A program made the translations under genes and the position numbers. Positions 14,330-26,100 of a stretch of 64,000 nucleotides of DNA are shown here, piece by piece. The notes below the pieces were generated by a model. That model did not search any database and was not told the origin of the DNA. It saw nothing but the letters and a program-made list of their open reading frames with translations. Source of the stretch: Hydractinia symbiolongicarpus (lineage: Eukaryota > Cnidaria > Hydrozoa > Anthoathecata > Hydractiniidae); contig NC_079878.1 of the NCBI RefSeq assembly GCF_029227915.1, forward strand, positions 13,082,001-13,146,000. The letters are read 5' to 3'. Position 1 is the first letter of the stretch. Every line of letters begins with the position of its first letter.

Positions 14330-14863
14330 GGAGAGGTAGTAAACGAGACAATAATGACGTCATGATCTTATCAAAACACTCATTGCTGTCGGCACTTCAC
14401 TGTTTCCTCTGTGGAAACGAGAAAATTGCTGTTGTCATTAAAATCATTTGTGAATGTAATTTTATTGCTTGACAAACGAAGAAAATTAAATCACATTTTT
14501 ATGAAAATAATTTTTTGTTATCATTGTTGTTAAAAAAACACTTACATAAGAAATTGTTAACGTTAACGGTTAATGTTTTCAAGTAAAGCGTACTGTTTTC
14601 ACGTCAAATACGCTTATTTTAAATACTCGCTACAAAGAGAGGAGACTGGAAACGACAACAAAGTAAGCCCTGTTTTCTTCCCAGTATCAAAATTGACATA
14701 ATGATAAAGATGGTATATCTGAAATATTGTTTGCCTAGAATTAAAATAACTGTACAAGTCGACAATCGAGGAAATAGATGTTTTGCGGTACAAAGAGACA
14801 AAAAAACTTGGCATAAGAATGAATCAAATAAGGAAGCCTGAACTACTCATTCATTCATAATGT

Positions 14864-14962
14864 ACAAACCACGTGGTTTGTGACGATTCTCGCTACACAT
14901 TTCCACGTGATTTCATTGAACCAATGAATCGTTCGAACAGGTTAGCATTGAAAAGCCAACCA
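14864..14962 (+). promoter_or_regulatory. Putative promoter with two CACGTG E-boxes and CCAAT boxes
   Basis: Positions 14864-14881 form a perfect 18-bp palindrome, ACAAACCACGTGGTTTGT, centred on CACGTG. A second CACGTG is at 14904-14909, and two CCAAT motifs follow near 14922 and 14958. All lie 250-340 bp upstream of the ATG of the acidic prothymosin-like gene and downstream of the stop of the NOC2-like gene. CACGTG is the core site of MYC/MAX and related bHLH-Zip factors; use by such a factor is inference. Confidence 0.5.
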
Positions 14963-15203
14963 ATCAACTTTATGAATTACCATTTAATCTTTTGCCATAG
15001 CCGGGGGTAGTAAGCAAACTTTTAGCCAGCTTTTACAATTAGTGAACTATTTTGTGCTACCCCCTGCTAACGTAATATACTAAAGTCAGAGATTTGGCGC
15101 CACAAAACACAAGTTTTCCTTTTGAAGCGGAGCAGCTGAAGCGGAAAGACGTTAGCTAGAGACTTCATTTACCTTTTTAATACTATACTACAACTAGAAG
15201 AAC

Positions 15204-15822
15204 ATGGCTGACGAAACTGTTACCCAAAAACCAGAACAAACCGAGGCTGCTCCTGAGAAAGAAAAGGTTATTAATAATATTTTTAAGTGTTATACAGTTA
15301 CTTGACCGATAAAACTTCAAGCCCCAGCTAAGAATATGTTTTTCTCGCTCTATCCGAAGCTAGTAAATTCGACCAGCCAGTTTTATTTCTTACTATCTTT
15401 GCTATTGTTGCTATATATAAAATTAAAGCTTGTTTAAATTTACTAAGCTAAAAGAACTCTAAATCAAATTTATTTCTTTTTTCAGGAAACCGAAACCAAA
15501 AAGACAGAAGAAACAAAAGAAAGTACAGAAACAGAAACAAAAGAAGCAGAATCGACTGTAAGACTTGTTTTTTCAACTTGTTTCACACTGTTTTGATATT
15601 TTGTCAAAAGATTTCCAATTTTTTTAGACCGAAGAAAATACTGAAGAGAAAACAGAAGATAACCCTGTGAACGGTGATGTCAAAGAAGATGAAGAAAAAG
15701 ATGATACTTTAAAACGCAAAGAATCCCCTACAGAAACCGAAGAAGACACGTTAAAGAAAAAGAAATTAGATACGGAGGAAACAGACACAGCCAAAGCTGC
15801 AGTTCAAGAAGCAGAGGCATAA
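15204..15822 (+). CDS. Small acidic disordered protein, prothymosin-alpha-like
   Basis: Three exons (15204-15266, 15486-15557, 15628-15822), both introns in phase 0, give 109 residues. The start reads MADETVTQKPEQTEAA. The chain is almost entirely Glu, Lys, Thr and Asp with no aromatic residue, so it should be intrinsically disordered. Two basic clusters near the C-terminus (LKRKES and LKKKKLDTEE) resemble a bipartite nuclear localisation signal. Size, extreme acidity, MADE/MSDA-like start and a KKxKxD motif near the end recall prothymosin-alpha, a nuclear chaperone of histone H1. Such low-complexity proteins converge easily, so the family call is tentative. The gene starts 875 bp after the NOC2-like stop. 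Confidence 0.75.
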
Positions 15823-16259
15823 AATCACAGTTTTTTTAATTTGCAATGTAAATATACATCCATCAAACACCGTGCCAGGTTGCGGGACAAGTTAACTGCA
15901 GACCAGAGGATTTACAGATGCTGTTTTATTCGCCAACGTTTAATGTATATACTGTTTCATGTTTGTTTGTACAATTTTTCTCAATTGATCAAAATTGTTT
16001 CGTTTATTCAAACAAGTAAATTTACAGAAGAGCATTTTATGTTCGTGTAGTTGTTAAAACAGTATTTATTAAACATGCAAATACAGTTGTATTACAATTC
16101 ATACTTTTTCCTTTTCTGTCCCTATTTACCTCAATACTGTCCTCCTTGCTTGTGTTTAGTGTTTTCCTTTAAATTTAGGCTTAGCCAGAGTTTCCCTGTG
16201 AGTTTGAACGGTATGCCTGGCTCTTTAGATTTCTTTATGAAGTCTAATTTGTGAAAAAC

Positions 16260-18600
16260 AGTGTATTATTTGAGAATTTTTAGGTCAATTACACAATTTC
16301 TTTTTTTTTTTAATATTTACCAAGAATTTAAGTATTTTTGTGATTTTAATAGTAAATATAAAAAGTACTGAGCGTGTTTTGTTTTATCAAAACAACTTTC
16401 GATTTTACCACGGCGTATGTATTTTGCAGAACATAACACTTCACCGCCAAAAAGCTAAAACATAATTTCTAACAATGTTCAAGAAAATAATTTGAAAAAG
16501 GTCAATACACTTCATGTGTGTACAATGTCTTACACCTTGACCTTGTTGTTTTTGGAGGGATGCACCAGGATGGAGAGCAACATTAACGAAAATCTTAATT
16601 GAGCAGTTTTACGTATGGCATATACAAAAGTGAGACCCAATACCCGTAACTCGAGACCCCTACACCTTGATATTTTTGTTTTGAAGTGAAAACTTGTACG
16701 CGTTCGATCAACTCACTTTTGTTCGTATTTTTTTAAAGGACTTAATGCGTAGGGCTGTTAGGGTTTTAACTCATGTAATATTTTTACCTGTTCTTGTCTG
16801 TTTAGAGATCTCTTGGTGAATGCAGAGGAGGGGCGGATACAGGATTTTTTTTTCTTCTTAGATATTTTTACAGCACGAAGCATAGTACGTTTTTGATAAC
16901 AAACCAAGCAAAGTCCTATGATTTTAGTGAACAAGGAGTGTCTTATGTGGCTTATTTCAAATGAAGAAGGACAAAAAATGTATCTAATATAATAGAATCG
17001 AAATATAACAAAATGTCATCTTGAATATGTACAAAAAACGTTCTTCGATTCTATAGCATTATCATTTTGAAGAAAAATTTAATGAGTTAAAGACCGTTCA
17101 TGAACAGCAGGCAGGAGAGTGGAGTACATAAATTGACTTTCCGGGTATTGCGTCCCGTATCCTGTGTAATGAGTTTCGGTTGCCGCGTATCACTTAAGGT
17201 ATCGGGTCTTACTTTTTCTATGTTCCCTAGGAATATTAAAAGAGGAGTACTCAGGACCCTAGCATGACTCAAGAAATGTACAAAATCAAGGCATTTGGCC
17301 TTGATTTTGTACATTTCTTGAGTCATGTATGCTAAAATCATAACAAACCATAACATTGAAAGTGTAACTCGCACTGCTGTTGCAGTTACTGTCTAGATGA
17401 CATTTTCATTAATGGCGATGGTGGATGGGAATAATAAATGTTTCAAACAAAGTAGAAAACTTGCTATATTTTAGGCCGAAAAAGCCAAATGAGTCGGACC
17501 AAAATTGACTCGATCTAAATCCTGCCAAAATCTTAACAATTCAATACTTCCAAAAATGTTGTCACATCCACAGACAATGACAGTGTTTTTGTCACTTTTT
17601 AACACCGGGAATAACGGGATAAAAAATCCTGGGGTCCAGAATGTAAATCAACAGAGTGACGTTTTTGCACAGAAATCGCACAGAATTGTTGCTTGACTTT
17701 TTTTTTTGCGAATTTGGCCGCTGATTCCAAATTATAAAGAACTAGATCCCGTAAATAAAAAAAGTCTGGACTATATTCATAAAAATAAATTCCGCGACTT
17801 ACTTTGTAAACGGGAATTTATAGAGTGTTGCAAGGCAATCTTGTCGCCATGGCTTCTTTTTTGCTTCTTATTGCGTACTATGCTAAGAAAAAGTCCTCTA
17901 GGGACGAGATTGATCTCAAAGATTCTATGGAAAAACATACATTTGTTCACGGCGGAAGTTGCTTCTTAAAATAGGATCCAATTTTAAAAAGTAAATCATT
18001 CTAAACCTACAAAAACTTCTATTCAATCGATAGAATAAATCCATCAAAACATTTATTCAACATTTATTAGTCCTTTTTAGGTAGGCTGAGTTGTATGTCT
18101 GGAGGTTGCTTTTCACATTCTTCACATCCCAGCGTCTTTAGTCCCTGAGCTGTTATTCCGGAGCGACCAATATTTAGTCTGTGCCAGGGTGTTTTTGTTG
18201 CTACTTATTAATCAAAAAAGGCAAAAAAGCCTAGGAACAAGGTTGGACTCTGCAGTCATATAATAACAAACTGAGGCTATCTGCTGGTATCTATATCTTT
18301 CTTCTTTATATACTTTAATGTTCGCTTACGCAATAATTTGTGTGAGAACTGTTAACCTCGTCCCCAAGGTTTTAGATTTTGCCCCTTAATGGTTATGATT
18401 ATAAGCAGCAGATTACAGTACTGATGTAGTATGATAAGCGTCCCATATTTTGTTGAAGTGTTAAAGCTTGGTTTACATTAGCATAATTTTGTAGGAAAGT
18501 GATTGTGTAACAGTAATAACTGCGCTTTAAATAGAAGCACAACGAAGAGGCACAAGTAATTTGCACAATCTTGTAGAGAAAACCAAGCTTACTAGGTAAT
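16260..18600. other. Intergenic, no gene recognised
   Basis: Only short frames without domain similarity. The notable item is the long perfect hairpin at 17264-17326. The G+C content is locally higher around 17.1-17.4 kb than in the flanks. Confidence 0.5.
17264..17326. repeat. Perfect 29-bp inverted repeat with 5-nt loop
   Basis: Left arm 17264-17292 and right arm 17298-17326 are exact reverse complements over 29 bp, with loop ATTTG. Arms begin ATGACTCAAGAAATG. A transcript would fold into a perfectly paired stem. This could be a young fold-back element, a small-RNA precursor, or a local inverted duplication; nothing in the sequence decides between them. Confidence 0.85.
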
Positions 18601-18639
18601 ATAAAATACTAGCTGTTTCCCGTGGAAGAATCCACTGTA

Positions 18640-20400
18640 TTCCATTTAATTTATGTAGCAGATATATGTCCATCAAAAAACAAACAATACAGCAGTGCGC
18701 ATCTTACATCTGCATTATTATATGAATGACCAAAAAAATTAAAGGTTTTCAACAACTGCAGTATTTATGTGACATTTAAAATCTAAATCTACTAAAATTA
18801 CTTGCTCTGACCATCTGACAAATGCGAAAATTATTCGGAAAGAAGTTTCCAAAAGCATTTCAACATACATCTCACCCATAAAATTTAAATCACTCAAAAC
18901 GCCACATATATACAAAAAAGCTGATCAATGTCAAACACAAATCTCTCTCATTGTATATGTTAAAATCAGTTAGTTTATTGCAAACCCTGCCAAAGGTTGA
19001 CACACAATGTGAAAAATAAACAATAAATTGTGCCTCTGACAGAATTTTTTATCTACGGTGTAAAAAAAGGGATTTGCAAGGACAAATTATAATGCAATAA
19101 AACATTATTTGATATATTGCATACAGTCCTTCCTCACCAAACTTTAGACAAAATGCCAACAAAATAACGGTGTTTAAATCTAAAATTAATAAAGTCCTTT
19201 TAGCAATTTGCATGCTGTTTTACCATCAATAAAGTAAAAAAAATTTCAAATCTCACATAGTATTCTGTCACAAATTTTCATAAAATATATATATAAGTCA
19301 TAATGAGTCATGTTAAACAACAGCAATCAATCTGTATATAAGTTCATTTTATGTCAGTTTTTGCACCAATTTTGCAACACAAAATACAAATTCTAAATAA
19401 TACTAAAATCTCTTATTTTGGTCCTTCGCATACCGACGGTCTCCCACAAAAGTTTAATCAAAATGTAAAAAATGAGAGGTAACGACAAAATCAAAGTTTG
19501 CAAAATTTAACTATTTCAGTACATATATCTACTGCATATGCCCTCTACAACAATATTTTAATCCAAAATGCCAAAGAAGAACAGTTTGCAACAAAAATCA
19601 GTTATTTCGATAATATTGCATACACTCTTTCCTCACAAAAGCTTCACAAACTGTAAAAAAAAGAATGGTTGTAGAGAGTGCTTCTGATTCAACAAAAAAA
19701 GTTTTTTTGACATATTGCATCTAGCCCCTACCCATTAAATCTTACACAAAATTTCCAAAACTATATACGATTTAGAACACATCAAATTTAAATCGAGAAG
19801 GATCAGTCATTTCGATATATTGCAAGGAGTCCTCCCCAGTAAGAATTTATACAAAATATAGAAAAACAAAGCTTGCAAGGTGTAAAATTGAATTCTTCTT
19901 CTGTGTATATATATATGGTCCTTCCTCACAAAATTAACATAAAATGTCAAAAAGGTTCAGATATAACATCTAACACAACAAAAATCAGTTCTATCAGTAT
20001 ATGTCATGCCATTGTCTTCCACCAAATGTTCCCCTTAAAGTTTCACAGACACAGCCTGTAAATTAAAAACAACTAAGATCAGGTATTTTGGTCTATTTCA
20101 TACCATTCTGTTCCAAATAACTTATAAAATGTAAAAATTGAGTGGTAAAACAGAAATGTCAAAAAGAAGAAAAAAATAGCTTACAAAGAGTATAAAATTG
20201 AAATCAACAAAGTAGCTCTTTTGGTGTATTAAATATAAGCCATACGCACAAAAGTTTACACTAAATGTAAGAAAATGGTTGTGTTTAGTAATTTTAAATT
20301 AAGAAAAGTCAGTTCTTTTAGCATGCTGATTAAGGTTTTTGCCCACAATTTGAAACAAATTAAATTTACATTTTTAAAATAAGTAATTTCTGAACTTTAT
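18640..20400. repeat. Degenerate ~100-bp tandem repeat array
   Basis: A recurring pattern runs through the block: a CAGTT(A/C)TTTCGATATATTGCATA-like start, then GTCCTTCCTCA(C)CAAA, then GTTTA(C)ACAAAATGTCAAAAA. Recognisable starts fall near 19107, 19430, 19510, 19605, 19707, 19809, 19905, 19987, 20081, 20216 and 20313, so spacing is mostly 80-130 bp. Copies are diverged, which marks an old minisatellite. No coding potential. Confidence 0.7.
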
Positions 20401-20529
20401 TTTCAGAATATTTGGAGGAAAAGAACTTCGCAAACCAAAAAAAACCCAGAAAAATGTTTAAAATTTTCAGGGTTAATAACGTTTGATGTGTTTTGTGGGA
20501 ATATATATACTGGGAATCTTTAGTTTAAA

Positions 20530-20660
20530 GCTAGCATTAGCTAGCTACAGCAGCTAATAGCTAGTCACTTAAATATAAACTGGAGACTTAGCTAGGTATA
20601 AAGAACATGGCTACATATATATATATATATATATTCCTAGCTAGCTAGCTAGTTGTTGGT
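20530..20660. repeat. TAGC-rich and (AT)n simple repeats
   Basis: Clusters of the tetramer TAGC/CTAG flank an (AT)n run at about 20611-20632. Similar TAGC clusters occur at 284-345, 926-946, about 46858 and 48353-48425, so the tetramer is a recurrent simple repeat of this genome. Confidence 0.7.
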
Positions 20661-21600
20661 GGTGGTTGGCTTTTTATGATGCTAGCTTTAAAACATGTCT
20701 GGCAACAATAATATAATCAAAACTGAAAATAAAACATGAAAAAACCTTACAGAACCTTGCTATGATTAATTTATAAAACCATGCTCTTCTTCAAATGTTT
20801 TTTTAAAGATTTATTTTGAATGAAAGAGTAGAGAATACTAAAAAAGAACAGCCATCTTTTTCGTAAACACAATTTCCGTTTTATGCTAGGAACTTCATTT
20901 AACAGTCCGTATGCTTTGTGAATATCTAATACCGTTTCATATGTAGCGATACCTATATATATATGCTAACATAGAGTTTTTTGGCATAAGGGTATATATA
21001 TTTATATCGTTATTAGCAGCGGGTTATATATTTACACCTTATGTGCGATTTCTATGAAGTACATCCCTATTCTTTTTAGTTAAATTTTAGCGTACAGCCA
21101 CGTCATAAGAAAGTGACCCGTGATTTCCGTGTCGTGGACTCACAGTTTTACTCACGCAAGGGAATTAATATATAAGATAATTACAACGGAAGAGTAGTTG
21201 TATTTGCATCGTAGAGAGAAGCGTAGTATACTAAAAGCGCGAGAATGTGCATGCGTTACGGCTGCTAAATTTTCATCAATACGGCAATTTAGATAAAAAA
21301 AACAAGAAAGTAATTGCAACGAAATGTTTTAATTGGTGAGACGTTGAATGATACTTAATTTGATATTTAACGCAAGTACCATTTTTCATGTTGCAATTGG
21401 AAGAACACTGAAGCACTTGTTGTAATATTCTCTGCAACAATATTGTGTAAAATGCCACACTCGTTTGACATAAATGGTACATGAAGTTGCATGGTCAGTA
21501 TTCTTGTCTCCAGGGTTTGTGTACTGATGTTAAAGCCGCTTGTCAAAAAAGGAAGAACCTCTGTAGATGAGGTTGACATGATCAGGTTACATGTTACAAT

Positions 21601-21640
21601 ATCGATCCAACAAAATGAAAGTTATTTTTGTTGGATCGAT
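21601..21640. repeat. 15-bp perfect inverted repeat in a GCAACAA-rich block
   Basis: Arms 21601-21615 and 21626-21640 (ATCGATCCAACAAAA and its reverse complement) flank a 10-nt loop. The surrounding 21.35-21.75 kb is rich in TTGCAACA/TGTTGCA words in both orientations, suggesting remnants of an inverted-repeat DNA transposon. No transposase frame is left. Confidence 0.6.
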
Positions 21641-22063
21641 GCTGCAACAAAAATCGTTTAATTTGCTTTGTTGCATTCGTTTGCTATGTCCATGCAACAT
21701 TCTGTGCAACAATTTCGCTTTTTCCATGCTAAATCAGACCCCAAATCGATAGTAATACCATGAACATAAAGTTCTTTGCATTGTAAAGAAATGAAATAAA
21801 AGAAAGATAAAGTAGAATTTTTAATTGACCTATATATAAAACCACAGTGAAAAATACCTTGCGTCTGAGACATTTTTTGTAAAGATTACAGCATAAAAAA
21901 TGTAGAAGAGAAACGGTAAATGACATCGGCGGAAACCACAGTCAAAAAGGTTTATCCCTTTGCTCTCATTCTGGCATCACAACGTCTTATCTTCTTAATG
22001 TCCATGTTTTTTTGGGAATACAGTTTGCTCAATTAGTGCATCAAATATTGCACTTGCTTGACT

Positions 22064-22103
22064 AGCCATAGAGATATAATAAAAGAGATATATCTCTATG
22101 GCT
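22064..22103. repeat. 15-bp perfect inverted repeat
   Basis: Arms 22064-22078 and 22089-22103 (AGCCATAGAGATATA and its complement) with a 10-nt loop, only 420 bp from the similar hairpin at 21601. It is not placed where it could serve as a terminator of a recognised gene. Confidence 0.6.
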
Positions 22104-22981
22104 GACGCACAACTAGAGTGACCATCACGTGCAAAACTTTTCTGTTAGAATGATCATTGTGCAATTTCAATTACAACTGTCCCTGTCAAGGTGCCAGGTA
22201 TACGTGCGAAACACCAGCGCTATCAGAGGGCTAAACGCCCTGCACATGAGATTGAAGAGGTCATACATGTATTGTTTTCCACATTTGACATGTATAGGTT
22301 TTATCAGATGGCGTTGTTGCTTTGACTGAGCAAAACGCTGAGTGAGACTTACTGCTAGGATCCTTTTTTGGATGTTTCGGAAATATATAGACTGTGTGAC
22401 TAAAATGAATATTTAGCATGTTCTATCTCGTGTATTTTTTGTAAGGAAACTGATTTATCTTTCTTCAGTCCCGATTACAACGAGAGTTTTATTATTTGAA
22501 TAGGAGATAAGCATGCAACCAAGTTTTGGTAAACAATCTTAATAAGTATGACCAGTCTACCCTTTCTAACTGGAGAGAGAAAAAGCATGGGAATGAAGTT
22601 GAAGATGGAAGTTATGAAGTTTATTCTTTGCAACTAAGAACTGGTATACATACTTCAGCCAAGTATTTGGTCGAAAGAACAAAATCCGGTAATAAGTAAA
22701 TAGTCCATACCCGGACGGAGCAGAAAATTGTTATTAGCTACGATAACATTGAACTGACGATCTTGCAATATACATAATAACAACCAATAGCACGCCTCGT
22801 GTCCATGTAAACTCTACTATTGGGAAAGTACGATTTTTCTTCACAATAAAGGGGAATAGTTCTACAATTTCCTCAATTTCTTTACTTAGCATTACTACAC
22901 TATTCAATGTAACAATCAACTCAGTGTTTACTAGGAAGAAAGATGAGCACGTTCAAATAAAAAGAAATCTTAAACTATATA

Positions 22982-22987
22982 TTTATT
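22982..22987 (-). terminator. AATAAA poly(A) signal for the PYF precursor gene
   Basis: Reads AATAAA on the minus strand, about 170 bases downstream of the stop codon at 23156; a second copy is at 22990-22995. Position and orientation fit the 3' end of the precursor mRNA. Confidence 0.5.
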
Positions 22988-23155
22988 GCTTTATTTGTGT
23001 ACAAAGCATGTCGAAAAAAAGTAGAGTTACAAAGAAAGTCTTTTGTTATTTTTGATAATCTACACTACTTACAAAAATGAACACAAGTACAACGTTAAAA
23101 GTATATCGGGCATTGTTTTAAATACACTATTAGATTGAAATAATTGTCCAGCTTG

Positions 23156-26100
23156 TTATTTCTCTTCTTCGCTCTTCTTCGTTTCTTCCGTTGAAGATTT
23201 CACTTTTTCGTCACTCTCCTTTTTTGTTTGCTTAGCATCTCCCCAACGATTATTTAGCCAAGCTTTGTGGGAACCGCCCTTCTTTTCATTCCCAAACCTT
23301 TCCCTTAACAAGGGAGCGATAAGATTCTTTAGCTTTTCCAAATCAGCGTCACTTACCGATCGTTCACCACCAATTATGTCTTCTTTTCTTCCCCAACGAT
23401 TTTTGTACCATGTGCTCGAGGGGCGTGACCTTATTGTGCGTGAAGACATATCTCTGCGGTAGTACGGTAGCTGGTTTGTGTCATCATCTACCGTTTCTCT
23501 TCCAAAGTAAGGTATGCTCTCGAGCTCTTTTCGGAAATATGGAATGGTTTTAGCCTCTTTTCGGAAATACGGTAAGGTTTCAACCTCTTTTCGGAAATAT
23601 GGAATGGTTTTAGCCTCTTTTCGAAAATAGGGCAAGTTTTCAGCCTCTTTTCGAAAATATGGTATTGTGTCAGCTTCTTTTCGGAAATATGGTATGGTTT
23701 TAGCCTCTTTTCGGAAATAGGGTAAGGCTTCCATTTCTCTCCCAAAGTACGGTATGTCGTCGCTTTCTCTGCGGAAGTAAGGTAACTTGTCAGCCTCTTT
23801 TCGGAAATATGGTAAGATTTCAGCCTCTCTTCGGAAATATGGTAAAGTTTCAGCCTCTTTTCGGAAATATGGTATGGTATTAGCCTCTTTTCGAAAGTAC
23901 GGCAATTCACTTGCCTCTTTTTTAAAGTAGGGTATATTCAGCGCCTCCTTTTTAAAATAAGGCAGTATATCGGCCAATCTTTTAAAATACGGTAATTCTG
24001 CATCTCTTCGGAAGTAAGGCAAATCATTTGTTTCTTTCTTGAAATATGGCAAATCAGCTTTTTTCTCCTCGGACGACTTTTCTAAAACTTTTGCTAGCAG
24101 CGATGATGCTCTCTTTAGTACGTCACTTTCAAGGGAAGACAAATCTTTATCAGCTTTTGTTGATTTTTTGAAGTAAGGCAAGCTTGACGATGCTTCGTCT
24201 AAACAAAAATAAAAGAAGTTATATTTCGCCGTCTCCGCGAAAAGGTCCTGGTAACGAGGTTGCAGAGTTTACAGAGTTAACAGCACAAATCTTGGATAAA
24301 GTTCCTTCGAATCAGTTTAACTCCAATGGCTTGCTCTTGATAACTCGAACCTATGACGGACCAAGAAAACATTTCGAGTTACCAAAAGTTCGAGTTATCA
24401 GGGTTCAAATTATGGGGATTATACTGCAATAGGCAACCTGGTTCCCAGCGTTTATTGTCTCTTTTTATATCGAGACATCGAGACAAATATCGTCGTCTCG
24501 ATGTAGGAAAAATACAACATGGCCTGGAGACGGGGTTGGGTTTCAGGTAAATCGTTTTTGAAAATAAAAATCTTTAGTTTTATGTCCAAAAAATTAAATA
24601 ACTTTTTACGAGACAAATAGTTTTCTATATAGCAATTAAATATTTCATACATAAATTGAAAATTATATACTCTATGCAAACTTGTTTTTGGAACTGTGTT
24701 TGTGATCTGAAATTGGAATTGGAAGCATTGGATTTTAAAAGATTTAGGAACCTTTCGATGGCGTGTCGACATGGGTGGTCTGTGCATGAAAACTTTTACA
24801 TCTTATACAATTGGTCACCAGTCGTTTTAAAAACCCAATCATGTATACAATTGTCTTTCATTACAAGAATATATTTGTTATTAATTTATATTGTCTATTT
24901 CAGTCGAGAGGCGTAACATGTAGGCGTGAGTTAGAAAGGTGGGCGTAATTTAAATTGAACTATTTCTTAGACGATTAATATTCTCCAAAAAGTAAAAAAT
25001 AACAACCTTTTGAATTTTGTTTTAATAAAATGCACTTCTTAAGGAAATGCGATAATGACTACGCTTTATTTCCACTTTTGCTTTTACAAACACAAAACAC
25101 GATACAACTAGATATTTCTAATAAATCTATTCTTCTCAATCTCTTTTTACAATCAGCTTTTTATGCTTACGCCTTGCTCAAACCAGTCGAGTCTCCATGG
25201 CAAATATTTTTATTGAATATGGAGACATAATTCTTAGCTGTTCTCACGTCATTAAATTCAATGTGGGAGGAGCAATGCGCCTCTGGCAGAAAACCTTTTT
25301 TTCAGTATTTTGCTTAGCGAAAAAGTGTGTTAGAAAAAAAAGCCTTGAAGTAGCCAACTGCATAGTAAAGCTCGATCTCTGTCATTGTTATTGACAGGTG
25401 TTGTACATTGCGAGTATTTCAAATTTCGTTTCTAAAAAACAAATTTCGTTTCTAGAAAAGCTGTAAAGGGAAGCAAGATTCTGTCCCCAATTTCGCCTTC
25501 ACTGGCCTTAAAATTAGCAACTTTCAAGATGCAGCACATTTCAAGGGGTGCATGAAACACAAAAGCTATTTTGAAATTCAATAAGAATTTTCTTGTCACA
25601 TGTAAAGATAATCACATTCGTCGTTGACAATAAATAACAATTTTTTACAGTAAAGACCACGCTGTGGTTTTTTAACCAGATGTAAAGTAATGACACTAGT
25701 TCTGAACCTAAAGTCGAAATACCAAAATACCAAGTAACAGAAATATGTTGTTTTTTGTTCTATCAATTTGAGCTGTAACAACGCTTTCCAACCAATGTTT
25801 AATAACTGCATGTAAGGTAGATAGATAATTAGAAACAAAGTTTTAACTAATTTTCTGAAGAATTATGATTAGTATCTGCATAACCCATATTTGACCTCAT
25901 GCAGAAACTTGTTGCCCAGGAAATATAATATATCTAATTTGTTTATTCCTATGGGTAGTAAAACAGCTGTAATGATAAGGAAAATCACATAATCAACTTT
26001 TTCATCCGCCCACACTCCTTTTTTTGTCGCCAGTTTTATCAACAAAGTTGTCTCCGTGAAATACTTCACGCGAAGCCTCTTTAATAAGTTCGTGGGTCAA

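Noticed and set aside
23488-23910. 140-aa frame with repeated EKRLKPYHIS units on the minus strand
   Set aside because: It is the alternative frame of the PYF repeat array; a 30-bp repeat leaves other frames open. The PYF frame has the splice-phase-matched signal peptide.
23485-24075. Regularly spaced repeats that could resemble a CRISPR array
   Set aside because: The units are coding, in a eukaryotic gene with introns, and there are no unique spacers.
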